A stretch of 64,000 bases of DNA from Ruminococcus sp. NK3A76 (GTDB taxonomy: Bacteria > Bacillota > Clostridia > Oscillospirales > Ruminococcaceae), in the NCBI RefSeq assembly GCF_000686125.1, contig NZ_JMMA01000002.1:2480001-2544000 (forward strand), in the 5' to 3' direction. The notes under the pieces were generated by a model. The model was given only the letters and a program-made list of their open reading frames with translations, was not told the DNA's origin and searched no databases. Shown piece by piece: positions 8,540-15,452 of this stretch. Each line of letters starts with the position of its first letter. Position 1 is the first letter of the stretch. Made by a program: the position numbers and the translations under genes.

Positions 8540-8568
8540 ATTATATCACGTTTATTAAAAAAGGTAAA
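8540..8568 (-). promoter_or_regulatory. Sigma-A promoter of leuC
   Basis: Minus strand TTTACC, 17 bases, TATAAT. The predicted start of transcription is near 8533, a few bases before the repeat element begins. Confidence 0.65.
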
Positions 8569-8690
8569 CAAAAAAATATGCATTATTTGTTAATAATCAT
8601 TAAATGGTATATGTACGGCAGTATTTGGCTTGTATTTGCAGGCTGATAATGCAGAAGATAATCACAAACAGATGAAAGGAGAATTTTTAT

Positions 8691-8870
8691 ATGTCAATAA
8701 AGAATTCGCCCCTTGTCAAGGGCATATCAACAGGCATAACCTTCGGCACAGCGGCCTTTGTGCTGACCTCAAAGATGAACAAGGGCAAGAAAAAGCTCAA
8801 AAGCGCCGCCGGCAGAGCGCTTGAAAGCCTTGCCGAAATGGTTGACGAGATAACCGACAAGCTAAGATAA
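8691..8870 (+). CDS. Small hypothetical protein, 59 residues
   Basis: Reads MSIKNSPLVKGISTGITFG..., ending DEITDKLR. A GAAAGGAGAA ribosome site lies 8 bases upstream and a terminator starts 2 bases after the stop, so it looks like a complete single-gene unit. Residues 10-26 are moderately hydrophobic and could be a membrane helix; the rest is a basic then acidic amphipathic helix. The shape recalls small YtxH-like membrane-linked proteins, but I cannot assign it. Confidence 0.72.
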   Translation: MSIKNSPLVKGISTGITFGTAAFVLTSKMNKGKKKLKSAAGRALESLAEMVDEITDKLR

Positions 8871-8871
8871 C

Positions 8872-8899
8872 AAAAAGCTCCCTCTCCGGGAGCTTTTTG
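8872..8899 (+). terminator. Terminator of the 59-residue gene
   Basis: AAAAAGCTCCC / GGGAGCTTTTT hairpin with a TCTCC loop region. A nearly identical hairpin is found 200 bp further on at 9071. Confidence 0.85.
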
Positions 8900-9070
8900 C
8901 AGTTTACAGTTATCAGTTAACAGTTGAGGTATCGCCGCAGGCGCTCCTTAATTATTCACTCTTCACTATTCATTATTCACTATTCACTGAGCGCAGCGTT
9001 ACCGCCCGTACGGGCATCTGCGCCGCAGGCGCTCCTTACCTGTTACCTGTTACTTGTTACCTGTTACCTC
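8900..9070. repeat. Mosaic repeat island
   Basis: Arrays of CAGTTAT/CAGTTAA, TTCACTATTCA and CCTGTTA heptamers are separated by short GC-rich pieces (GCCGCAGGCGCTCCTTA twice). No gene. Confidence 0.7.
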
Positions 9071-9099
9071 AAAAAAGCTCCCTCTCCGGGAGCTTTTTT
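9071..9099 (-). terminator. Terminator of the cotJ operon
   Basis: A symmetric hairpin AAAAAAGCTCCC / GGGAGCTTTTTT, almost the same sequence as 8872-8899. It ends 4 bases before the cotJC stop codon and has T runs on both strands. Confidence 0.8.
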
Positions 9100-9102
9100 G
9101 AG

Positions 9103-9717
9103 TTACTTTTTCTTTTTCTTCGGCTTGTCGAATGAGGGGTTGAAGGCGTAAAAATTGCGCTCATCGAGCATATCGGTGACTAAGCGCAGGCTCTCGCCGA
9201 AGCGCTGGTAATGGACTATCTCCCTCTCACGCAGGAATTTTATCGGCTCTCGCACGTCCGGGTCATCGACAAGACGCAGGATATTGTCGTAGGTCAGCCT
9301 TGCTTTCTGCTCGGCGGCGAGGTCTTCGTTGAGGTCTGCTATCGGGTCGCCTGTTGACTGGAAATAATCCGCCGAGAAAGGCACGCCCGATGCCGACACT
9401 GGGTAGATGCCTGTCGTGTGGTCTACAAAGTATGCGTCAAACCCCTGCTCGGTTATCTGCTTTGGCGTAAGATTCCGGGTAAGCTGGTAGATGATAGCCG
9501 AGACCATTTCCAGGTGCGAGAGCTCCTCCGTGCCGATGTCTGTAAGCATTGCCTGCACCTCTCTTGTCGGGGCGGCGTAGCGCTGGCTAAGATACCGGAG
9601 TGCCGCACCGGCCTCACCGTCAGGGCCGCCTATCTGACTTATGATGACCTTTGCAAGCGCAGGGTTCGGGTCTTTGATATTGACGGGGTATTGCAGTCTT
9701 TTTTCGTAAGCAAACAT
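9103..9717 (-). CDS. cotJC: Spore coat protein CotJC, manganese-catalase-like
   Basis: A 204-residue ferritin-like four-helix protein. It starts MFAYEKRLQYPVNIKDPNP and contains IGGPDGEAGAALRYLSQRY and TDIGTEELSHLEMVSAIIYQL (the ExxH di-metal motif), with a second metal-ligand helix near residues 160-175 (EREIVHYQRFGE). In Bacillus the cotJ proteins are sigma-E-dependent and sit in the inner coat. The AAAGGAGTGAGG ribosome site lies inside the end of cotJB. A CotJC in this organism points to a functional or recently functional sporulation programme. Confidence 0.95.
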   Translation of the reverse strand: MFAYEKRLQYPVNIKDPNPALAKVIISQIGGPDGEAGAALRYLSQRYAAPTREVQAMLTDIGTEELSHLEMVSAIIYQLTRNLTPKQITEQGFDAYFVDHTTGIYPVSASGVPFSADYFQSTGDPIADLNEDLAAEQKARLTYDNILRLVDDPDVREPIKFLREREIVHYQRFGESLRLVTDMLDERNFYAFNPSFDKPKKKKK

Positions 9718-10001
9718 CAGCCCTCACTCCTTTCATACTCGCTCACCCACGGGAAAGGCTCGCACACCCACTGCCACTTTTTGTCCTTTTCATCAAGGGC
9801 GCTGTCTATGCACAGAGGGCCGTATTTGCTTTCATACTCAGCCTTTGCCTTGTCAAGCGCTTCCTTGTGCTTTTTGAAATACGCTATCCCCTTTTCGCAG
9901 GTCGGGTGCGAGTCGAGGTAGAGGTTTGCTTCCACCACCGCAAAGGAGAGCTGCTGCACCTTCAGCATCATCGCCTTTCTGTCACTAGCCTGCTCACTCA
10001 T
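9717..10001 (-). CDS. cotJB: Spore coat protein CotJB
   Basis: A 94-residue protein matching CotJB: a helical N terminus with LQQLSFAVVEANLYLDSHP-like sequence, a central YFKKHKEALDKAKAEYESKYGPL segment, and the C-terminal aromatic WQWVCEPFPWVSEYE. It overlaps cotJA by 8 bases and shares one base with the start of cotJC, consistent with an operon translated by coupling. Confidence 0.92.
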   Translation of the reverse strand: MSEQASDRKAMMLKVQQLSFAVVEANLYLDSHPTCEKGIAYFKKHKEALDKAKAEYESKYGPLCIDSALDEKDKKWQWVCEPFPWVSEYERSEG

Positions 10002-10227
10002 TGCAGACCGCCTCCTCTCCTATAAACGGTTTGTCAAGGCAGGGGAATACCGTGCCTCTGGCAAGTGCCACATCGCTTTCGTATACCCTGCCCCACTTCT
10101 GAAAGGGCACATAAGCCATGCCGTATGCAAGCCTTGCAGGCAGAACGTCCGAGCCTGAGTTTGTGATAACGCAGTCGTCATTCTCCCCCAACAGCTGCCC
10201 GAGCGGACAGCTCTCATACATATCCAT
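9994..10227 (-). CDS. cotJA: Spore coat associated protein CotJA
   Basis: A 77-residue protein with the CotJA signature LARAYVPFQ-like run, here LAYGMAYVPFQKWGRVYESDVALARGTVFPCLDKPF. First gene of cotJA-cotJB-cotJC. The AAGGAG ribosome site lies 9 bases upstream of the ATG at 10227. A possible sigma-E promoter is at 10253-10285. Confidence 0.92.
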   Translation of the reverse strand: MDMYESCPLGQLLGENDDCVITNSGSDVLPARLAYGMAYVPFQKWGRVYESDVALARGTVFPCLDKPFIGEEAVCNE

Positions 10228-10252
10228 AAACTATCAACTCCTTTAAGTTTGT

Positions 10253-10285
10253 GATATATGCTATGCCAAAGCGGAGGTATGTGTC
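10253..10285 (-). promoter_or_regulatory. Possible sigma-E promoter of the cotJ operon
   Basis: On the minus strand ACATACC and, 15 bases on, CATATATC. This partly fits the sigma-E pattern (ATA at -35, CATAnnnT at -10). No sigma-A -10 box was seen here. The match is modest. Confidence 0.35.
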
Positions 10286-10430
10286 AAAGAGCCGTTTTGC
10301 CGGCCTGTTTTTGGTATAAAGCCACCTTTTTGCAGCAAAAAGGGCAGCGAACAGTTTCCGGATACGCTGTCCGCCGCCCTTGCTATGTGTTTTAGGCAAC
10401 TATGCACAGGTCTTTTTTATCTTCTGTATT

Positions 10431-12524
10431 TTAGCTGTGCGATGTTCTTATCATCAGCTTGCTTGTAAGGTATGTTATCAGGAAATATCCGCCGAATATC
10501 AGCAGCACTATACCGCCTGTCATAAGCGTCGATGGCAGGATATTTGTTGCGCCGAGCACATTGAGGAAATAGAACGCAAACTTCATTCCGAACACCGTAT
10601 GCACAAGTGCGAGCACGAGAGGGAACGCAAAGAACAGTGTCGTCTGCGCAAAGAGCGAGCCTGTGATGTCCTTTTCGTCTGCACCTATCTTTCTTAGCAT
10701 CTCGTATCTTCCGGCGCTGTCTGCGCAGTCTGAGAGCGAGCGCAGAGCAAGTATCGCACCGCTTGTTATCAGAAAGACCACACCGATATAAAGCCCAAGG
10801 AACGTAGTAAGTGCTTTAGTGCCTATGTTAGCCTGCGCAAGCTCCATTTTCGATATGTTTAAAAACTGCTTGCTTGCTATTCCCATTCCGTTGTCATGTT
10901 CTTCAATGGCTGCCCAGAGCTTGTTATAGATCTCGTCACTTAACAGATCATTGTCATATTCAAGCTTTCTATCCTTGTCAGATGTATTATATTTTGCCGT
11001 CAGATAATACTCTCTTGCTTTTTCAGGGTCTGCCGCTCCGTCAGGGATCACGGTCACACCATAGTTGACAGGCACATTTGAAAGCTGTATCGTTCTTTCA
11101 ACACACTCTTTATATTTCGGTCTGAGCTTTTTGCCGAAAACAGTTATCTCATGACCGTTTTCAAGCGGGATATTGCGCTGTGCAATATCGGTATTAACAT
11201 TAGCGAGCTCTATATATTCATCATCTGCAAGGGATTCCTCCGGCAGACCGAACACCCTCATAAGAGCGTTGAAATCGCTAAGTGTCATGGTATTTTCAAT
11301 TACTCCGCCCATTTCAACACCCATCATCATATCAGAAGCCTCCGGCAATTGGGAGCTGTATTCCCCGAAGTATTCTCTCGTATCATATTTCTCATCAGCA
11401 TATACCGTGACCACGCAGTATTTTTCAAAGTATTCATCAGTATCGATGCCGGCATCGCCGAGAAGTTTCTCAACATCTATTTTATTGTAGTATACACTGT
11501 CATTTTTCTCATCATAGAATGCACAGCTCAGACCAAGCTGATAATCAGCCGGGCAGTATTTTACAAGGTTCTCGTTTAATGTGTTGCGTATTGTGAACGC
11601 TCCGCAAAGCGAGCATATTGTCACAAAGAGCATAAGGCAGATAAGTGTGAGCGAGAACACCATAGTGTTTACCTTTGAGCTGAGCTGCCTGAAAGTGAAG
11701 GCATTGAGCCCCCTGAAATACAGCTTCTTTGACGACATGAATACTCTGAGCAGCATACCTGACACCGAGCGGAATATAAAGTATGTCGATACGCAGCCGA
11801 CAATGATACATATAAGCAGGTCGTTCTGTGTTATCCCGGAAGTCTTCCAGCCGACTAAGTAGTAGGCAGCAGCAAGAGCCGCAGCTGAGATCATAAACAT
11901 TATCAGGCAGACTGCAGGGTTTCTCATGCGCAGCCTTTCGCCTCTCTTGCCCGAGTTCATAAGGTCTATCAGCTTGCGCCTGCCTATCATAACGGTGTTG
12001 AACAGCATGACCACGATATACATTATGCCGAAGTAGATAAGAGTCTTTACGATAGCCGAGGTCGATACGATAAAGTGATAGCTCGTCATATCGGCTTCAA
12101 AAAGGCTTGCGACGAATGCGCTCGTTATCTGCGAAAGGCCTATGCCGATAAGCAGTCCCACGCCGAGCGAGCCTAAGCCTATCATCACAGTCTCGGCCAG
12201 CAGCAGGAGCGATATGCCGCTCTTGCTCATGCCTAATGTGAGGTAGAGCGCAAACTCACGGTTTCGCCTTTTCATAAGAAAGCGGCTCGCATACACTATC
12301 AAAAGCCCCAGCACCACCGCCACGAACACCGATGTGCCCGAGAGTATCCTGTTCAAAAGGGTTATCATCTCCCTTGTGTCCTGCGACACACTGAGGTATA
12401 GGGTCTGTGTCTCTATCGCATTGAAAAGATAGAACACCGACACGCCGATTATCAGCGTAAAGAAATACACCGCATAGTCACGCAGGCTTTTTCTTATGTT
12501 GCTTAGTGACAGCTTAAAGAGCAT
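10431..12524 (-). CDS. BceB-like FtsX-domain ABC transporter permease
   Basis: A 697-residue permease with the BceB layout: an N-terminal helix, an FtsX group of membrane segments (about 15-35, 55-75, 105-135, 150-170, 205-225, 235-255, 285-315), a large extracellular domain (about residues 320-570) and three C-terminal segments (about 580-605, 635-655, 665-690). Bce-type exporters remove or shield lipid-cycle intermediates from peptide antibiotics such as bacitracin and also pass the signal to an intramembrane kinase. It overlaps the ATPase gene by 11 bases. The kinase and regulator at 0.3-2 kb are the natural partners. Confidence 0.9.
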   Translation of the reverse strand: MLFKLSLSNIRKSLRDYAVYFFTLIIGVSVFYLFNAIETQTLYLSVSQDTREMITLLNRILSGTSVFVAVVLGLLIVYASRFLMKRRNREFALYLTLGMSKSGISLLLLAETVMIGLGSLGVGLLIGIGLSQITSAFVASLFEADMTSYHFIVSTSAIVKTLIYFGIMYIVVMLFNTVMIGRRKLIDLMNSGKRGERLRMRNPAVCLIMFMISAAALAAAYYLVGWKTSGITQNDLLICIIVGCVSTYFIFRSVSGMLLRVFMSSKKLYFRGLNAFTFRQLSSKVNTMVFSLTLICLMLFVTICSLCGAFTIRNTLNENLVKYCPADYQLGLSCAFYDEKNDSVYYNKIDVEKLLGDAGIDTDEYFEKYCVVTVYADEKYDTREYFGEYSSQLPEASDMMMGVEMGGVIENTMTLSDFNALMRVFGLPEESLADDEYIELANVNTDIAQRNIPLENGHEITVFGKKLRPKYKECVERTIQLSNVPVNYGVTVIPDGAADPEKAREYYLTAKYNTSDKDRKLEYDNDLLSDEIYNKLWAAIEEHDNGMGIASKQFLNISKMELAQANIGTKALTTFLGLYIGVVFLITSGAILALRSLSDCADSAGRYEMLRKIGADEKDITGSLFAQTTLFFAFPLVLALVHTVFGMKFAFYFLNVLGATNILPSTLMTGGIVLLIFGGYFLITYLTSKLMIRTSHS

Positions 12525-13278
12525 CGCTTAAGTCACCTCCGAGGAGAGTTACTACATCAATTATCCTGTCAAAGAACTGCTTTCTTGTATTCTCGCCCCT
12601 TGACAGCTCGTTGAACACCTTGCCGTCCTTTATGAATATCACACGGCTCGCATAGCTTGCCGTGAAGCTGTCGTGCGTTACCATAAGTATAGTCGCATTC
12701 TGCTCACGGTTAAGGAAGTTGAAGCGTTCGAGCAGCAGCTTCGAGCTCTTTGAGTCAAGAGCGCCTGTCGGCTCGTCTGCGAGCACAAGCCTCGGTGATG
12801 TGACTATCGCCCTTGCCGATGCCACCCTCTGCTTCTGGCCGCCCGACATCTGATAGGGGTATTTGTTCAGCACATCGGTTATCTCCAGCTGTGCTGCGAC
12901 CTCGTTTATGCGCTGTGCTATCCTGTCGGCAGGCTCTTTCTTTATCGTGAGTGCGAGGGCTATGTTCTCATACGCCGTCAGCGTGTCGAGCAGGTTGAAA
13001 TCCTGAAATATGAACCCCAGCTTGTCACGCCTGAACTTGTTTAGCTCCTTGCCCCTGAGGGCTGTTATGTCTGTGCTTTCAAGCGTTATCTTTCCGGCAG
13101 TCACACGGTCGATAGTCGATATGACATTTAAAAGCGTCGTCTTGCCGCTGCCCGATGCGCCCATTATCGCCGTGAACTCCCCTTCATTGACCGTCAGCGA
13201 GATGTCGTCTATCGCCTTAGTCAGGCTCGACTTGCTGCCGTAGTATTTTTCTATGTGCTCTATTTTAAGCAGTTCCAT
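12514..13278 (-). CDS. BceA-like ABC transporter ATP-binding protein
   Basis: A 254-residue ATPase of the MacB/BceA type: Walker A GASGSGKTT, Q loop IFQDFNLL, signature MSGGQKQRVASARAI, Walker B LVLADEPTGALD and H loop MVTHD. I start it at ATG 13278 (MELLKIEHIEKYYG), the family's normal N terminus; a frame from 13314 adds 12 unrelated residues. It is co-transcribed with the permease from a sigma-A promoter (13315-13343) that has a BceR-like palindrome just upstream. Confidence 0.92.
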   Translation of the reverse strand: MELLKIEHIEKYYGSKSSLTKAIDDISLTVNEGEFTAIMGASGSGKTTLLNVISTIDRVTAGKITLESTDITALRGKELNKFRRDKLGFIFQDFNLLDTLTAYENIALALTIKKEPADRIAQRINEVAAQLEITDVLNKYPYQMSGGQKQRVASARAIVTSPRLVLADEPTGALDSKSSKLLLERFNFLNREQNATILMVTHDSFTASYASRVIFIKDGKVFNELSRGENTRKQFFDRIIDVVTLLGGDLSDAL

Positions 13279-13314
13279 ATCCTTCGTTCCTTCCTGTTGT
13301 TTGATCACAAACAC

Positions 13315-13343
13315 ATTATACCACAGCAGATATTTCTTGTCGA
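13315..13343 (-). promoter_or_regulatory. Sigma-A promoter of the bceAB-like operon
   Basis: Minus strand TCGACA, 17 bases, TATAAT, with TG before the -10. Transcription should start about 40 bases upstream of the ATPase start codon. Confidence 0.75.
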
Positions 13344-13363
13344 GCGTTTATTGTTACGAAACC

Positions 13364-13377
13364 TTACAGTTTTGTAA
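13364..13377. promoter_or_regulatory. BceR-like operator
   Basis: TTACA-GTTT-TGTAA, a perfect 5-4-5 palindrome 21 bases upstream of the -35 box. It fits the TnACA-N4-TGTAA pattern described for BceR-type regulators, which activate bceAB promoters. A palindromic repeat element begins 3 bases further upstream. Confidence 0.7.
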
Positions 13378-13379
13378 TG

Positions 13380-13560
13380 TTAAGGCAACACCACACGACC
13401 ACCGGCTAATGCCTTTGTATGCCATCTACTTGCAAATTTTTATGTCATATCACCCAAATACTCCTTGTCTTGCGTCAGCAAAACTGCGTCGCATTTGGGC
13501 AATCTGACGAAAAACCTGACGGCGTATCTGACATACAATGGTCGTGCGGTATTGCGTTAA
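13380..13560. repeat. Palindromic MITE-like element, copy 3 (degenerate)
   Basis: TTAAGGCAACACCACACGACC at one end and a partly mutated reverse complement (GTCGTGCGGTATTGCGTTAA) at the other. The arms resemble copy 2 more than copies 4 and 5. It ends in the A run that serves as the T tract of the adjacent minus-strand terminator. Confidence 0.75.
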
Positions 13561-13617
13561 AAAAAGGCACCGGCTGCGGCGATGATCCTTAAGATCATCG
13601 GCCGCAGGTCGATACCT
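13559..13617 (-). terminator. Terminator downstream of the EAL gene
   Basis: On the minus strand a long stem (GGTATCGACC...GGTGCC outer arms; TGCGGC/GCCGCA and GATGATC/GATCATC inner arms) is followed by seven Ts. A MITE-like copy lies between the EAL stop codon and this hairpin, probably inserted into the 3' untranslated region. Confidence 0.75.
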
Positions 13618-13623
13618 CGTTTA

Positions 13624-13803
13624 TTTAGGCAACACCGCACGAAGATTGTGCGCAAATTGCGCAGTCAGCTTTTTCGTCAGATTGCACAGATTTTCCGAAG
13701 GAATACTACCGTATTTCAAGGGAAAAATGTGTAATATGACGGAAAAGATGCAAGTAAGTTGCGTACAAAGCCTTCAGGCGGTCTTTGTGCGGTGTTGCCT
13801 TAA
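13624..13803. repeat. Palindromic MITE-like element, copy 4
   Basis: TTTAGGCAACACCGCACGAAG ends with a matching reverse complement CTTTGTGCGGTGTTGCCTTAA. It differs from copy 5 at 31.7 kb at only about two visible positions, so these two copies are recent. Confidence 0.82.
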
Positions 13804-13809
13804 TTGACG

Positions 13810-15411
13810 TTACGGTTCCACAACAAGCGTTGCCGAGCCGTAGGCCTTTAGCGGCCTGCCTGTCTCGTCACGCTCTAAGGTGTACCTTACATAGAAAGGC
13901 ACCCTGCCGACTGTCAGAGGGATGATCCCTTCAAGACTGTCCGCCTCGCCGGATTCGAGCTTTCTCATCCACTCACGGTACATATCCGCATAGTCGGGAG
14001 GGAATAAGCCGTTCTTGATAAGCGGCTCGGGGTAGTTATGCACCACCGGCGGAACGTTTAGGTCACGCATACACCTAAAGCACGGGCGCATCTCCCTCGT
14101 GGCTATGTCTACCTCCCATGCGTATATGTTTGCGTGCTCGCTTGCAAACCTGAAACGCCGCTCGCTGTTGTAGAGATTGTCAAAGCGCCGCTTTTCGGCG
14201 GTGATGTTCTGCACCATAGCGTAGAAAAGGAACTGCTGCTCTGTCCTGCCGATAAGGCGAATGCTTGAACGTATGCATATGTCGTCCTCACCGCAGGTCT
14301 TTGAGCAGACGGTGCGCCATGTCTCCACCGTCACCTCGTCGTTTGTCTCTATCGCTTCTCTGAGCTTTTTCTCGTACTTTGCCCTGTTGTCATCGTCCAT
14401 GCACTGCCAGGGGTCAGCGCCGAGAATGTCCTGTTCGAGCAGGTTCATGCCTATCTCACGGACGTATTTCTTGTTGACTCTGAGTATCTCGGCCTTGCCG
14501 TCCTGATAGGAGAATATCGCCGCACCGCCCACGAAGTTGTTGAATATCAGCGTCTCCATAGACGACGGGTCCCAGAACTTCCCGGCGTCCATAGTCTTTA
14601 TCAGGTCAAGCGCAGGCGCTACCGGCTCGTGCTCTATCTGCCCGAGCTTTTTTATGAATTCATCAACCGTCACAGGCTTTGAGTAGAGATACCCCTGCAC
14701 ATACTTGCAGCCGATGCTCTTCATGTAGTCTGCCTGCTCCATAGTTTCGACACCCTCGGCGATAACAGGCGTGCCGAGCCATTTTGCCATCTGCACGATA
14801 GCACTGATTATCGTGCCGCCCCTGCCGCCTATGCTGCCGCTCAAAAAGCGCATATCGAGCTTGATTATATCGACCTCAAGGTCTTTTAAAACGTTGAGCG
14901 AGGAATATCCGCTGCCGAAATCGTCCATCTCGACCACATAGTTAAAGCCGTGCAGCTTTCTGAGCACCCCGGAAACAAGCTCCATGCCGCCTATGGCAGA
15001 TGTCTCCGTCACCTCGACGTGTATCAGGCTCACAGGTATGTCATACTGAGCTCGCAGCTTTTCTATCTCATCGACGTAGTTCTTTCGGTAGATGTCGTAG
15101 CGTGACATATTGACAGATATCGGCACGGCATTTTCCTTCCCGTCAAGACATCTTCTTTGCAGCCTGCATACCGACTCGAACATCGCAAGGTCTGCCCTGT
15201 AGATAAGGTCATTTTTTTCAAGCACGGGTATGAAGTCGGAAGGATACTGCATTCCGTAGACCGGGTGCTCCCACCTCATAAGCGCCTCGGCGCCTATCAT
15301 GCGCCCTGTCGAATGGTTTATCTTCGGCTGGAATGCCGCATAGATATGCCCGAAGTTTATCGCATCGTCAAAGCAGGCGACGATCTCCTGCTCAGTCATC
15401 TGTCGTTTCAT
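13810..15411 (-). CDS. EAL-domain cyclic di-GMP phosphodiesterase with PAS domains
   Basis: A 533-residue cytosolic protein. The N-terminal EAL domain (about 15-255) keeps the catalytic set: E42-A43-L44, N101 (VNMSR), E134 (EVTE), D163-D164 (DDFGSGYSS), K184, E219 (AEGVET) and Q239 (QGYLYS), so it should hydrolyse cyclic di-GMP. Two PAS-like modules follow (about 280-400 and 410-530), which is unusual, as sensory PAS modules usually precede EAL. I start at ATG 15411, 6 bases after GGGAGG. There is no membrane segment. Confidence 0.9.
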   Translation of the reverse strand: MKRQMTEQEIVACFDDAINFGHIYAAFQPKINHSTGRMIGAEALMRWEHPVYGMQYPSDFIPVLEKNDLIYRADLAMFESVCRLQRRCLDGKENAVPISVNMSRYDIYRKNYVDEIEKLRAQYDIPVSLIHVEVTETSAIGGMELVSGVLRKLHGFNYVVEMDDFGSGYSSLNVLKDLEVDIIKLDMRFLSGSIGGRGGTIISAIVQMAKWLGTPVIAEGVETMEQADYMKSIGCKYVQGYLYSKPVTVDEFIKKLGQIEHEPVAPALDLIKTMDAGKFWDPSSMETLIFNNFVGGAAIFSYQDGKAEILRVNKKYVREIGMNLLEQDILGADPWQCMDDDNRAKYEKKLREAIETNDEVTVETWRTVCSKTCGEDDICIRSSIRLIGRTEQQFLFYAMVQNITAEKRRFDNLYNSERRFRFASEHANIYAWEVDIATREMRPCFRCMRDLNVPPVVHNYPEPLIKNGLFPPDYADMYREWMRKLESGEADSLEGIIPLTVGRVPFYVRYTLERDETGRPLKAYGSATLVVEP

Positions 15412-15452
15412 ATTATACCTCCCTCTCATATGATCCTATAGGAAATGCCTTC

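Noticed and set aside
8331-8690. T-box or leucine-responsive leader upstream of leuC
   Set aside because: No T-box sequence (AGGGTGGNACCGCG type) and no Leu-rich leader peptide were seen; the leader is a repeat element.
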